In this document: in pieces, positions 34,527-42,914 of the stretch
Numbering within the stretch: position 1 is the stretch's first letter
Layout of the letters: each line of letters starts with the position of its first letter
DNA from: Herbaspirillum robiniae
Lineage (GTDB): Bacteria; Pseudomonadota; Gammaproteobacteria; Burkholderiales; Burkholderiaceae_D
Assembly (NCBI RefSeq): GCF_002213415.1
Contig: NZ_NJGU01000007.1
Location: forward strand, 297,863-361,862
Length of the DNA stretch: 64,000 nt
Reading direction: 5' to 3'
The notes under the pieces: model-generated
Database searches by the model: none
Seen by the model: the letters and a program-made list of their open reading frames with translations, nothing else
Told to the model about the DNA's origin: nothing
Program-made: the position numbers and the translations under genes

Positions 34527-36224
34527 ATGGAAAACCTGATGCAGCACGGCGCGCAGCGCCGCTGGAAAGAAAGCATGCAGGCGCGCCTGCCGCAGGACTG
34601 GGACGAGCGCATGCGCCACATGCTGGTGCGCCACACGCGCTGGCCGATCTACCTGCTGCTGACGGTGGTGGTGGCCTGCGGCATCGGCCTGTCCATCTTC
34701 ATGCAGCAGACCGTGGAAAACATCCGCGACGCCGCCGAGCCGCTGGTGCATTGGGGGTTGACGGCCAAGGACATGCACGGCGTCACCGAGCTGCTGCGCG
34801 AGGGCGGCATGGTGGACGTCAACATCAACCGCATCGCGCGCCTGGTGCACTGGTTCAACCTGCTGGCGCTGACCACGGCGCTGTTCATGATGTACCACAT
34901 CTGGGCGCGCTTTCGTTCCGAAGACGCGCTGGCCCACCAGGCCGCGCATGATCCGCTGACCGGGCTGGGCCACCGCCGTTCGCTGGAGCAGCGCCTGCGC
35001 CGGCTGCGCGGCCGCGGCCATGCGCTGGTGCTGGGCAGCGTGGACCGTTTCGAGCGCGTCATCGGCGCCTACGGCCACGAGTTCGCCGACCAGATGATGC
35101 TGGACATCGCCGGGCGCCTGCGCGCCGTGGCCGCCGCGCACCAGGGCGAGGTGTTCCGCCTGGACGGCGCCAACTTCGTGATCCTGTATCGCCACGCCGT
35201 GCATTCGCCGGGCTTCGCGCGCGCGCTCATGGCCCTGCAGGCGGACATGCAGCGGCCGTTCAGCAGCCGCGCGCATGAGGTGTTCTCCGACCTCAGCCTG
35301 GGCGCCGCCGAATATCCGCGCCACGGCACCGAGCCGGCCGTGCTGCTGCGCAACGCCGACGCCGCGCTGCAGTCGGCGCGCGCGCTGGGCGGCAACACGC
35401 TGGTGGCCTACTCGGAGGAGCTCAACGCCGAGGCCGCGCGCCGCCTCGACCTGGAGGCGCAGCTGGTGCATGCGGTGGAGCGCGACGAGCTCGAGCTGCA
35501 CCTGCAGCCGCAACAGCGGCTGGACGACGGCGAGCTGGTGGGTTTCGAGGCGCTGGTGCGCTGGCGTCGGGGCGGCGAGCTGGTGTCGCCGGGCGAGTTC
35601 ATTCCCATCGCCGAAGAGTCCGGGCTGGTCATCGCCATCGGCGAGTGGGTGCTGGAGCGCGCCTGCGCGCAGATCATCGCGCTGCGCGAGATGACCGGGC
35701 GCGACTTCGTGGTGGCGGTCAACATCTCGGCGCGCCAGTTCCGCCATCCCGGTTTCTACGCGACGATAGAGGCATTGCTGGCGCGCACCGGCGTGAACCC
35801 GGCCAGCCTGGAGCTGGAGATCACCGAGGGCGCCGTGATGGAGCACACCGAGGCCGCCGTCGGGCTGCTGCACAAGCTGCGCGCGCTGGGACTGAAACTG
35901 TCGATCGACGACTTCGGCACCGGTTATTCGTCGCTGTCCTATCTCAAGCGCTTTCCCATCGACAAGCTCAAGATCGACCAGTCCTTCGTACGCCAGCTCA
36001 AGCCCAATTCGCAGGACGCCGCCATCGTACAGGCCGTGATCGGCCTGGGTCACACGCTGGGCATCAAGGTCATCGCCGAGGGCGTGGAAACCATCGAGCA
36101 GCGCGAGTGGCTCAAGCGTCTGGCCTGCGACGAGATCCAGGGCTATTTCTACAGCCGGCCGCTGGCCGAGCCGCAGTTGTTTGCCTTTGTGATCCGGCAA
36201 TGCCGCGCCGAGGCCGCCGCCTAG
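34527..36224 (+). CDS. EAL-domain c-di-GMP phosphodiesterase with degenerate GGDEF domain
   Basis: A 565-aa membrane protein. TM segments at about 38-58 and 112-130 flank a short extracytoplasmic region. The GGDEF domain keeps HDPLTGLGHRRSLE but the active-site motif is RLDGANF (near residue 210) instead of GGDEF, so it should lack cyclase activity. The EAL domain (GFEALVRW near 339, EITEG, DDFGTGYSSLSYLKRFPIDKLKID, EGVET) looks catalytic. It follows the stand-alone receiver by 31 bp and is probably its partner. A terminator follows at 36303, inside the TetR gene. Confidence 0.9.
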   Translation: MENLMQHGAQRRWKESMQARLPQDWDERMRHMLVRHTRWPIYLLLTVVVACGIGLSIFMQQTVENIRDAAEPLVHWGLTAKDMHGVTELLREGGMVDVNINRIARLVHWFNLLALTTALFMMYHIWARFRSEDALAHQAAHDPLTGLGHRRSLEQRLRRLRGRGHALVLGSVDRFERVIGAYGHEFADQMMLDIAGRLRAVAAAHQGEVFRLDGANFVILYRHAVHSPGFARALMALQADMQRPFSSRAHEVFSDLSLGAAEYPRHGTEPAVLLRNADAALQSARALGGNTLVAYSEELNAEAARRLDLEAQLVHAVERDELELHLQPQQRLDDGELVGFEALVRWRRGGELVSPGEFIPIAEESGLVIAIGEWVLERACAQIIALREMTGRDFVVAVNISARQFRHPGFYATIEALLARTGVNPASLELEITEGAVMEHTEAAVGLLHKLRALGLKLSIDDFGTGYSSLSYLKRFPIDKLKIDQSFVRQLKPNSQDAAIVQAVIGLGHTLGIKVIAEGVETIEQREWLKRLACDEIQGYFYSRPLAEPQLFAFVIRQCRAEAAA

Positions 36225-36278
36225 GGCGCGGCCTGTTCCAGATATCCACAGGGGAAGGGCGCGGGCGGGCCCGGCGCG

Positions 36279-36977
36279 TCAGGCCGCTTTCGTCTTCTTT
36301 GCCGCCGGTTTGCGAACCGGCGTTTTTTTTGCGGCCGGCGATGCCGCTGGCGCGTCGTCCGGCGCCGGCACCGCGATCGACGCCTTGAGGAACCACGACA
36401 GCACCGACTCCGCCGTCCTGCCGTCCACCATGTCCGGCGCGCAGCGGTGCGAGAAGCTCACGCCCTCGCACAGCGCCATCAGGCCGATGGCGATTTCGCG
36501 CGGCGGGGCGGCCGGGGCGGTGCCGGTCAGCCTGGAAAACATCTCCACGAATTCGGCGATCTGGCGGTAGCGTTCTTCCAGGAAACCATTGAGCGCGGTG
36601 CGGAATTTCTCGTCGCGCACGGCGACGATGCGCGCCTCCATCCACAGCAGGCTGCACTTGTCGCCCTGGTAGAGCTGCGAATAATGCCGCGCGACTTCTT
36701 CCTGCAGGGCGGCGGGATCGTCGACCGGGCCGCTCAGCATGCGGTGGAATTCCTGGTCGATTTCCTCGCCTTCGCGGCGCAGCAGCTCGAAGAAGAGCTG
36801 GGTCTTGTCCTCGAAGTTGGAGTAGAAGGCGCCGCGCGAATAGCCGGCGGCGGCGCTGATGTCTTCCACGCTGGCCAGCGGGAATCCCTTTTCCATGAAT
36901 ACGGTATGGGCCGCGTCCAGCAGCCTTTCCCTGGTCTGCTCCCGGCTTTGCTCGCGGCTGAGTCGTTGGCGTGTCAT
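36279..36977 (-). CDS. TetR-family regulator of the adjacent RND efflux operon
   Basis: A 232-aa TetR protein. The HTH is RERLLDAAHTVFMEKGFPLASVEDISAAAGYSRGAFYSNFEDKTQLF. The C-terminus ends in a Lys/Ala/Pro-rich tail (PAAKKTPVRKPAAKKTKAA), unusual for a TetR regulator and possibly DNA-binding. A start at 36998 would add seven residues; the shorter start is chosen from family length, but neither has a clear ribosome-binding site. It is divergent from the efflux operon starting at 37123. The tail's coding DNA doubles as a terminator for the convergent gene. Confidence 0.85.
   Translation of the reverse strand: MTRQRLSREQSREQTRERLLDAAHTVFMEKGFPLASVEDISAAAGYSRGAFYSNFEDKTQLFFELLRREGEEIDQEFHRMLSGPVDDPAALQEEVARHYSQLYQGDKCSLLWMEARIVAVRDEKFRTALNGFLEERYRQIAEFVEMFSRLTGTAPAAPPREIAIGLMALCEGVSFSHRCAPDMVDGRTAESVLSWFLKASIAVPAPDDAPAASPAAKKTPVRKPAAKKTKAA
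36303..36330 (+). terminator. Terminator of the EAL gene, embedded in the tetR coding sequence
   Basis: Arms CGCCGGTT (36303-36310) and AACCGGCG (36315-36322) with a TGCG loop and a T8 tract (36323-36330), on the plus strand. The same DNA, read on the minus strand, encodes KKTPVRKPAA of the TetR tail. Confidence 0.85.
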
Positions 36978-36997
36978 GGGGCGAATTTTAGCACTCA

Positions 36998-37044
36998 TGA
37001 ATTCAAATACAAGGTTGCATCTGAATTCAACTCCGTATTAGAAT
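36998..37044. promoter_or_regulatory. Divergent operator/promoter of the RND efflux locus
   Basis: Two copies of the palindrome TGAATTCA (36998-37005, 37022-37029) are 24 bp apart and may be TetR sites. A promoter for the efflux genes may be TTGCAT (37015-37020) and TAGAAT (37039-37044) with 18-bp spacing, overlapping the second copy. Confidence 0.5.
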
Positions 37045-37122
37045 CCGACAAAATCTGAAGCAGTTGCCCGGGAGTCGGAGCGCACAGCGATCCGGACATC
37101 CACTTTCCACGAAAGGAACGTT

Positions 37123-38289
37123 GTGAAGCTCGCCCTCCATTCCCGCCTGCGCAGCCTGCCTGCGCGCGTATCCGTATCTGTTTCCGGCGCGCCGCGCCTG
37201 TTGCCCGTCCTGTTGTCCCTGTCCACGGTCCTGACCCTCGCCGCCTGCAGCAAGCCCGCCCCGGTGGCCGAGGCGCCGCGCGAGGTGGTGGTCCTGCAGG
37301 CCCAGCAGCGCGACGGTGCGCAGGCCCTGCTGTTGCCGGCCGAGGTGCAATCGCGCTTCGTCACGGCGATGTCCTTCCGGGTGGCCGGCCAGCTGGTGGA
37401 GCGCCGCGTGCATCTGGGCGACACGGTGCGCAAGGGCCAGGTGGTGGCGCGCCTCGATCCGGCCGACGCTGAACACAACGCCGCCAGCGCGCGCGCCGAC
37501 CTGGACTCGGCCCGCCAGCACCTGGAGGCGGCGCAGAAGCAGCTCCGGCGCGACACCGAGCAGGCGCGCGAAAACCTGATCAGCGCCCAGCAGCTGGAAC
37601 AGAGCCAGGACGCCCACGCCGCCGCGCAAGCCCAGTTCAAGGCCGCGCAGGCGCGCGCCGCGGTGGCCGGCAACCAGCGCGGCTACACCTCGCTGCTGGC
37701 CGAACACGATGGCCTCATCAGCGCCGAGCAGGCCAATACCGGCGACGTGCTCTCGGCCGGGCAGGCGGTGTTCTCGCTGGCCTGGTCGGGCGCGGTGGAT
37801 GTGATCACCGACGTGGCCGACAGCCAGGTCGCGCGCATCAGGCCGGGCGCATCGGCCACCGTCACGCTGGGCGCCCTGCCGGGCAAGAGTTTCAGCGCGC
37901 GCGTGCGTGAAGTCAGTCCGGCGGCCGATCCGCAGAGCCGCACCTATCGCGTCAAGGTCACGCTGGAGCAGCCCGACGCCTCGCTGCGCCTGGGCATGAT
38001 CGGCGAGGTCGCCATCGCGCCCGCGCGTGAAGCGTCCGCGGCGCAGGTGATGGTGCTGCCGGCCACCGCGCTGTTCCACCAGGGCGACAAGCCGGCCGTC
38101 TGGATCGTGCGCGACGGCAAGCTGGAGTTGCGTCCGGTGACGGTGGCAGGTTACGGCGAGCGCAGCATCACGCTCACGCAGGGCGTGGCCGCCGAAGACA
38201 AGGTGGTGGTGCAGGGCGTGCATACGCTGACCGCCGGCGAGAAGGTCAAGCCCATCGCCCCGCTGCACGCCGAGGACTTCGCACTATGA
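37123..38289 (+). CDS. RND efflux periplasmic adaptor (membrane fusion lipoprotein)
   Basis: A 388-aa HlyD/AcrA-type adaptor. The GTG start 37123 follows GAAAGGA. The lipobox LAAC puts the lipidated cysteine at residue 42 after a long n-region. The core has the usual order: barrel-sandwich (FRVAGQLVERRVHLGDTVRKGQVVARLD), helical hairpin (about 110-165), second barrel-sandwich half (LISAEQANTGDVLSAGQAVFSLA) and membrane-proximal domain. It connects the pump at 38286 to the outer-membrane channel. It overlaps the pump gene by 4 bp. Confidence 0.92.
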   Translation: MKLALHSRLRSLPARVSVSVSGAPRLLPVLLSLSTVLTLAACSKPAPVAEAPREVVVLQAQQRDGAQALLLPAEVQSRFVTAMSFRVAGQLVERRVHLGDTVRKGQVVARLDPADAEHNAASARADLDSARQHLEAAQKQLRRDTEQARENLISAQQLEQSQDAHAAAQAQFKAAQARAAVAGNQRGYTSLLAEHDGLISAEQANTGDVLSAGQAVFSLAWSGAVDVITDVADSQVARIRPGASATVTLGALPGKSFSARVREVSPAADPQSRTYRVKVTLEQPDASLRLGMIGEVAIAPAREASAAQVMVLPATALFHQGDKPAVWIVRDGKLELRPVTVAGYGERSITLTQGVAAEDKVVVQGVHTLTAGEKVKPIAPLHAEDFAL

Positions 38290-41200
38290 GCGCGCCCGGC
38301 CGTTTCAATCTTTCTTCCTGGACGCTGCAACACCAGGCGCTGGTGACCTTCATCCTGGCGCTGGTGACGCTGCTGGGCATGGGCTCCTACAACCGGCTCT
38401 CGCAGTCCGAAGACCCGCCGTTCACCTTCAAGGTGATGGTGATCCAGACCGACTGGCCGGGCGCCACCGCGCGCCAGGTGCAGGAGCAGATCACCGACCG
38501 CATCGCGCGCAAGCTGCAGGAGACGCCTGACGTCGACTTCCTGCGCAGTTATTCGCGCCCGGGCCAGTCGCAGCTGTTCTTCACCATCAAGGACACCGCG
38601 CCCGCCGCCCAGGTGCCCAAGACCTGGTACCAGGTGCGCAAGAAGGTCGGCGACATCGCCGCCACCCTGCCGCAGGGCGTGCATGGTCCTTACTTCAACG
38701 ACGAGTTCGGCGACGTCTATACCAACATCTACGCGCTCGAAGGCGACGGCTTTTCGCCGGCGCAGCTGCGCGACTACGCCGACCAGCTGCGCGGCGAGCT
38801 GTTGCGCGTGCCCGGCGTGGGCAAGATCGATTACTTCGGCGACCGCGAAGAGCGCATCTACATCGACATCTCCAACGCGCAGATGACGCGCCTGGGCATC
38901 AGCCCGCAGCAACTGGCCGACGCCATCGGCGGCCAGAACGCGGTGGTGCCGGGCGGCCTGGTCACCACCGGCAACGACCGCGTCTACGTGCGCCCCACCG
39001 GTCAGTTCACCGACATGCGCGCGATCGAGAACAAGATCGTCCACATCAACAACCGCAATTTCCGGCTGGGCGATATCGCCGCCGTGAAGCGCGGCTACGA
39101 AGAGCCGCAGCAGCAGGAGATGCGCTCCAACGGCAAGCCGGTGCTGGGCATCGGCGTGACCATGCAGCCCGGCGGCGACGTCATCCGCCTGGGCAAGGCG
39201 CTCGACGCGCGCACCGAGGAGTTGCGCAAGCGGCTGCCGGCGGGCCTGGCGCTGACCCCGGTCTCCAGCATGCCGCACGCGGTGGAAAAATCGGTGGACG
39301 ACTTCCTCGAAGCCGTGGCCGAGGCGGTCGCCATCGTGCTGGTGGTGAGCCTGGTGTCGCTGGGCATCCGCACCGGCATGGTGGTGGTGATCTCGATCCC
39401 CATCGTGCTGGCGGTTACCGCCCTGTTCATGTACATGTTCGACATCGGCCTGCACAAGGTCTCGCTGGGCACGCTGGTGCTGGCGCTGGGCCTGCTGGTG
39501 GACGACGCCATCATCGCCGTCGAGATGATGGCGGTGAAGCTGGAGCAGGGCTGGAACCGCCGCCGCGCGGCCGCCTTCGCCTACACCAGCACCGCCTTCC
39601 CGATGCTGACCGGCACGCTGGTGACGGTGTCGGGCTTCCTGCCGATCGCGCTGGCCAAGTCCGGCACCGGCGAATACACGCGTTCCATCTTCGAGGTCTC
39701 GGCCATCGCGCTGCTGCTGTCGTGGCTGGCGGCGGTGGTGCTGATTCCGCTCCTGGGCTATCACATGCTGAAGGAGAAGCCCGACGCGCTCACCGACGAG
39801 CAGATCGCCGCCAATCCGCACGCCGGGCATGACGAGGAAGACCACGACCATCCGATCTACCAGACCAGGATCTACACCCGCCTGCGCAAGATGGTGGCCT
39901 GGTGCGTGGCCTATCGCGGCCGCGTGGTGATCGCCACGGCGCTGCTGTTCTTCGGTTCGCTGGCGGCGTTCGGCCTGGTGCCGCAGCAGTTCTTCCCGAG
40001 TTCGGACCGCCCCGAGTTGCTGATCGACCTGCGCCTGCCGGAGCGCGCTTCCTTCGAGGCCACGCAGCGCGAGGCGCAGCGCATGGAAGCGGTGCTGAAG
40101 GGTCGCCCGCAGATCGACCACGTGATCAGCTTCGTCGGCACCGGCGCGCCGCGCTTCTACCTGCCGCTGGACCAGCAGCTGCCCAGCGCCAACTTCGCAC
40201 AGTTCGTGGTCACCGCCAAGTCGGTGGAAGACCGCGAGGCCCTGGCCCGCGCGCTGGAAGAACCGCTGCGCACCCAGTTCGGCGGCCTGCGCACGCGCCT
40301 GACGCGCCTGGAGAACGGTCCGCCGGTGGGATTCCCGGTGCAGTTCCGCGTCAGCGGCGAGCAGATCCCCAAGGTGCGCGCCATCGCCGAGCAGGTGGCC
40401 GCCGAGATCCGCAAGGAGAGTCGCGCCACCAACGTGCAGTTCGACTGGGATGAGCCGGCGCAGCGTTCGGTGTCCTTCGAGATCGACCAGAAACGCGCGG
40501 GCGAGCTGGGCCTCTCTTCGCAGCAGATCTCCAACTTCCTGGCCATGCAATTGTCCGGCTACACCGTGACCCAGTACCGCGAACGCGACAAGCTGGTCAG
40601 CGTCGATCTGCGCGCCCCGCGCAGCGAGCGCGTCGATCCGTCGCGCCTGGCCACGCTGTCCATGCCGACGGCCAACGGCCCGGTGCCGCTGGCCACGCTG
40701 GGCCGCTTCCACAACACGCTGGAATACGGCGTGATCTGGGAGCGCGACCGCCAGCCCACCCTGACCGTGCTGGCCGACGTGCGCGCCGGCGTGCAGGGCA
40801 TCGACGTCACCAACACCGTGAACGAGAAGCTCAATGCGCTGCGCGCCGAGCTGCCGGTGGGTTACCGCATCGACGTCGGCGGCCCGGTGGAGGAAAACGC
40901 CAAGGCGCAGTCCTCGATCTCGGCGCAGATGCCGCTGATGGTGATCGCCGTGCTGCTGCTGCTGATGGTGCAGCTGCAAAGCTTCGGTCGCACCATGATG
41001 GTGGTGATGACCGCGCCGCTGGGTTTGATCGGGGTGGTCGGCGCGCTGTTGCTGTTCCACCAGCCGTTCGGCTTCGTCGCCATGTTGGGTACTATCGCCA
41101 TGCTGGGCATCATCATGCGCAACTCGGTGATCCTGGTCGACCAGATCGAGCAGGACATCGCCGCCGGTCGCGGCCGCTTCGACGCCATCGTCGGCGCCAC

Positions 41201-41441
41201 GGTGCGCCGCTTCCGCCCGATCACGCTGACCGCAGCGGCGGCGGTGCTGGCGCTGATTCCGCTGTTGCGCAGCAATTTCTTCGGCCCGATGGCCACCGCC
41301 TTGATGGGCGGCATCACCATCGCCACCGTGCTGACTCTGTTCTACCTGCCGGCGCTGTACGCGCTGTGCTACCGGGTCAAGCCCAATGAAACCCATCACG
41401 CCGGCGATGCCGCTGTTGGCCACGCGCAAGGGAGCCACTGA
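38286..41441 (+). CDS. RND efflux pump, inner-membrane permease
   Basis: A 1051-aa RND pump with about 12 TM segments and two large periplasmic loops. The proton-relay acidic pair is visible in TM4 (LLVDDAIIAVEMM, near residue 406), and the second-half motif is GIIMRNSVILVDQIEQDI. Sequence features such as SEDPPFTFKVMVIQTDWPGATARQVQEQITDRI recall drug/biocide pumps such as TriC rather than metal pumps. A His/Asp-rich loop (HAGHDEEDHDHPIY, about 518-530) sits between the halves. It overlaps both neighbouring genes. Confidence 0.93.
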   Translation: MSAPGRFNLSSWTLQHQALVTFILALVTLLGMGSYNRLSQSEDPPFTFKVMVIQTDWPGATARQVQEQITDRIARKLQETPDVDFLRSYSRPGQSQLFFTIKDTAPAAQVPKTWYQVRKKVGDIAATLPQGVHGPYFNDEFGDVYTNIYALEGDGFSPAQLRDYADQLRGELLRVPGVGKIDYFGDREERIYIDISNAQMTRLGISPQQLADAIGGQNAVVPGGLVTTGNDRVYVRPTGQFTDMRAIENKIVHINNRNFRLGDIAAVKRGYEEPQQQEMRSNGKPVLGIGVTMQPGGDVIRLGKALDARTEELRKRLPAGLALTPVSSMPHAVEKSVDDFLEAVAEAVAIVLVVSLVSLGIRTGMVVVISIPIVLAVTALFMYMFDIGLHKVSLGTLVLALGLLVDDAIIAVEMMAVKLEQGWNRRRAAAFAYTSTAFPMLTGTLVTVSGFLPIALAKSGTGEYTRSIFEVSAIALLLSWLAAVVLIPLLGYHMLKEKPDALTDEQIAANPHAGHDEEDHDHPIYQTRIYTRLRKMVAWCVAYRGRVVIATALLFFGSLAAFGLVPQQFFPSSDRPELLIDLRLPERASFEATQREAQRMEAVLKGRPQIDHVISFVGTGAPRFYLPLDQQLPSANFAQFVVTAKSVEDREALARALEEPLRTQFGGLRTRLTRLENGPPVGFPVQFRVSGEQIPKVRAIAEQVAAEIRKESRATNVQFDWDEPAQRSVSFEIDQKRAGELGLSSQQISNFLAMQLSGYTVTQYRERDKLVSVDLRAPRSERVDPSRLATLSMPTANGPVPLATLGRFHNTLEYGVIWERDRQPTLTVLADVRAGVQGIDVTNTVNEKLNALRAELPVGYRIDVGGPVEENAKAQSSISAQMPLMVIAVLLLLMVQLQSFGRTMMVVMTAPLGLIGVVGALLLFHQPFGFVAMLGTIAMLGIIMRNSVILVDQIEQDIAAGRGRFDAIVGATVRRFRPITLTAAAAVLALIPLLRSNFFGPMATALMGGITIATVLTLFYLPALYALCYRVKPNETHHAGDAAVGHAQGSH

Positions 41442-42910
41442 TGCCTACCCATGAATCCTTCAAGCCCGCGCTGCCTGCGCTGTTGGCGGCGCTGATCCTG
41501 TCGGGCTGCGCCCTCGGCCCCAGCGGCGATGCGCCCAAGGTGCCGCAGCCGGAGCACTACGCGGTGGAAGCCACGCCGCCGTCCATCGGTCCCGACGGCG
41601 CGCGCCAGCAGTTCGTGCTCGGCCAGCGCGCGGTGCCGCAGTGGTGGCAGGCCTACGGCTCGTCCGACCTGTCGGCCTGGGTGGACGAGGCGCTGCGGCA
41701 CAACCATTCGCTGGCCCAGGCCGAGCGCAGCCTGGCCGGCGCCAAGGAACAGCTGCGCGGACAGATCGACGAATCGCTGTGGCCCAAGGTCGACGCCGTC
41801 GGCCAGGCCACGCGCCAGCGCGCGCTGGGCCTGCCGACGATGGGGCCGCCGACCAACCTGTACAACGTCTTCGCCGGCGAGATCACCGCCAGCTACACCT
41901 TCGACCTGTTCGGCGTGGAGCGCTATGCCAACTCGGCGCTGGCGGCCCAGGTCGATGCGCAGTCCTACCAGTTCGACGCCGCGCGGCGCACGCTGGCGGC
42001 CAACGTGGTGATCACCGCCATCAACGCGGCTTCCCTGCGCGCCCAGGTCGCGCATACCGAGCGCCTGGTGGCGCTGGCCGATGCCGACGCCGACGAGATG
42101 CAGCGGCGCGCCGCCACCGGCGCGGTCGCGGCCGACGACGTGCTGGCGGCGAAGGCCAACGCGCAGTCACTGCGCGCCGGCTTGCCGGGCATGAAGTCGC
42201 AATGGCAGGCCATGCGCCACGCGCTGGCCGTGCTGATGGGGCGCACGCCCGACAACGCGCCGGCCGATCTGGACATCGCCGCGCTGCGCCTGCCCGAGAG
42301 CGTGCCGCTGTCGGTGCCGTCCGACCTGCTGCGCCAGCGTCCCGACATCCTGGCCGCCGACGCCGCGCTGAAGGTGGCCGCCGCGCAGGAGGCGCTGGCC
42401 ACCGCCGAGATGTTCCCCAGCCTCTCGATCAACGCTTCGTTCGGGCAGTCCGGCTTCACCTGGCCCAAGGCGACCGGCGCTGCGGGCGCGGTGTGGGGGC
42501 TGGGCGCGTCGATCACCCAGCCGATCTTCCACGGCGGCGCCTTGCGCGCGCGCCGCAAGGCCGCGCAGGAGGCCTACCTGGCCTCGGAAGACAACTACCG
42601 GCAGACCGTGCTGAACGCCTTCCAGAACGTGGCCGACAGCCTGGTGGCGCTGACCCAGGATGCCGATGCGCTGCAAGCCGCAGCCACCGCGCGCGGCCAC
42701 AGCGAGCAGAGCTGGCGCAACGCCCAGCGCCGCACCGCGCTGGGGGCGGTGCCGCCCAGCTTCGCGCGCGCCGGCGAGCGCCAGTACCTCAACGCGCGCC
42801 TGGGCGAGATCCGCGCTACCGCGACCCGGCTGGCCGATACCGCGACGCTGTTTCAGGCCATGGGCGTGAGCATCGACACGCCTGCCGAGCCGAAGAAGGA
42901 CGTGCGCTGA
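41441..42910 (+). CDS. RND outer-membrane efflux lipoprotein (NodT/OprM type)
   Basis: A 489-aa TolC-like channel lipoprotein. The lipobox LSGC places the lipidated Cys at residue 23. The protein has two OEP repeats with WWQAYGSSDLSAWVDEALRHNHSLAQAERSL, RRTLAANVVITAINAASLRAQV and RPDILAADAALKVAAAQEAL. It completes the tripartite pump. Its ATG shares a base with the pump's TGA. It ends 4 bp before the convergent monooxygenase gene. No terminator was seen between the two. Confidence 0.92.
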   Translation: MPTHESFKPALPALLAALILSGCALGPSGDAPKVPQPEHYAVEATPPSIGPDGARQQFVLGQRAVPQWWQAYGSSDLSAWVDEALRHNHSLAQAERSLAGAKEQLRGQIDESLWPKVDAVGQATRQRALGLPTMGPPTNLYNVFAGEITASYTFDLFGVERYANSALAAQVDAQSYQFDAARRTLAANVVITAINAASLRAQVAHTERLVALADADADEMQRRAATGAVAADDVLAAKANAQSLRAGLPGMKSQWQAMRHALAVLMGRTPDNAPADLDIAALRLPESVPLSVPSDLLRQRPDILAADAALKVAAAQEALATAEMFPSLSINASFGQSGFTWPKATGAAGAVWGLGASITQPIFHGGALRARRKAAQEAYLASEDNYRQTVLNAFQNVADSLVALTQDADALQAAATARGHSEQSWRNAQRRTALGAVPPSFARAGERQYLNARLGEIRATATRLADTATLFQAMGVSIDTPAEPKKDVR

Positions 42911-42914
42911 TCAC

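Noticed and set aside
38151..41438. 1095-aa minus-strand open frame opposite the RND pump
   Set aside because: His/Gln/Arg/Ala-rich shadow of a high-GC gene with no motifs; same for the long frames opposite 26750-29788 and 52117-54435.
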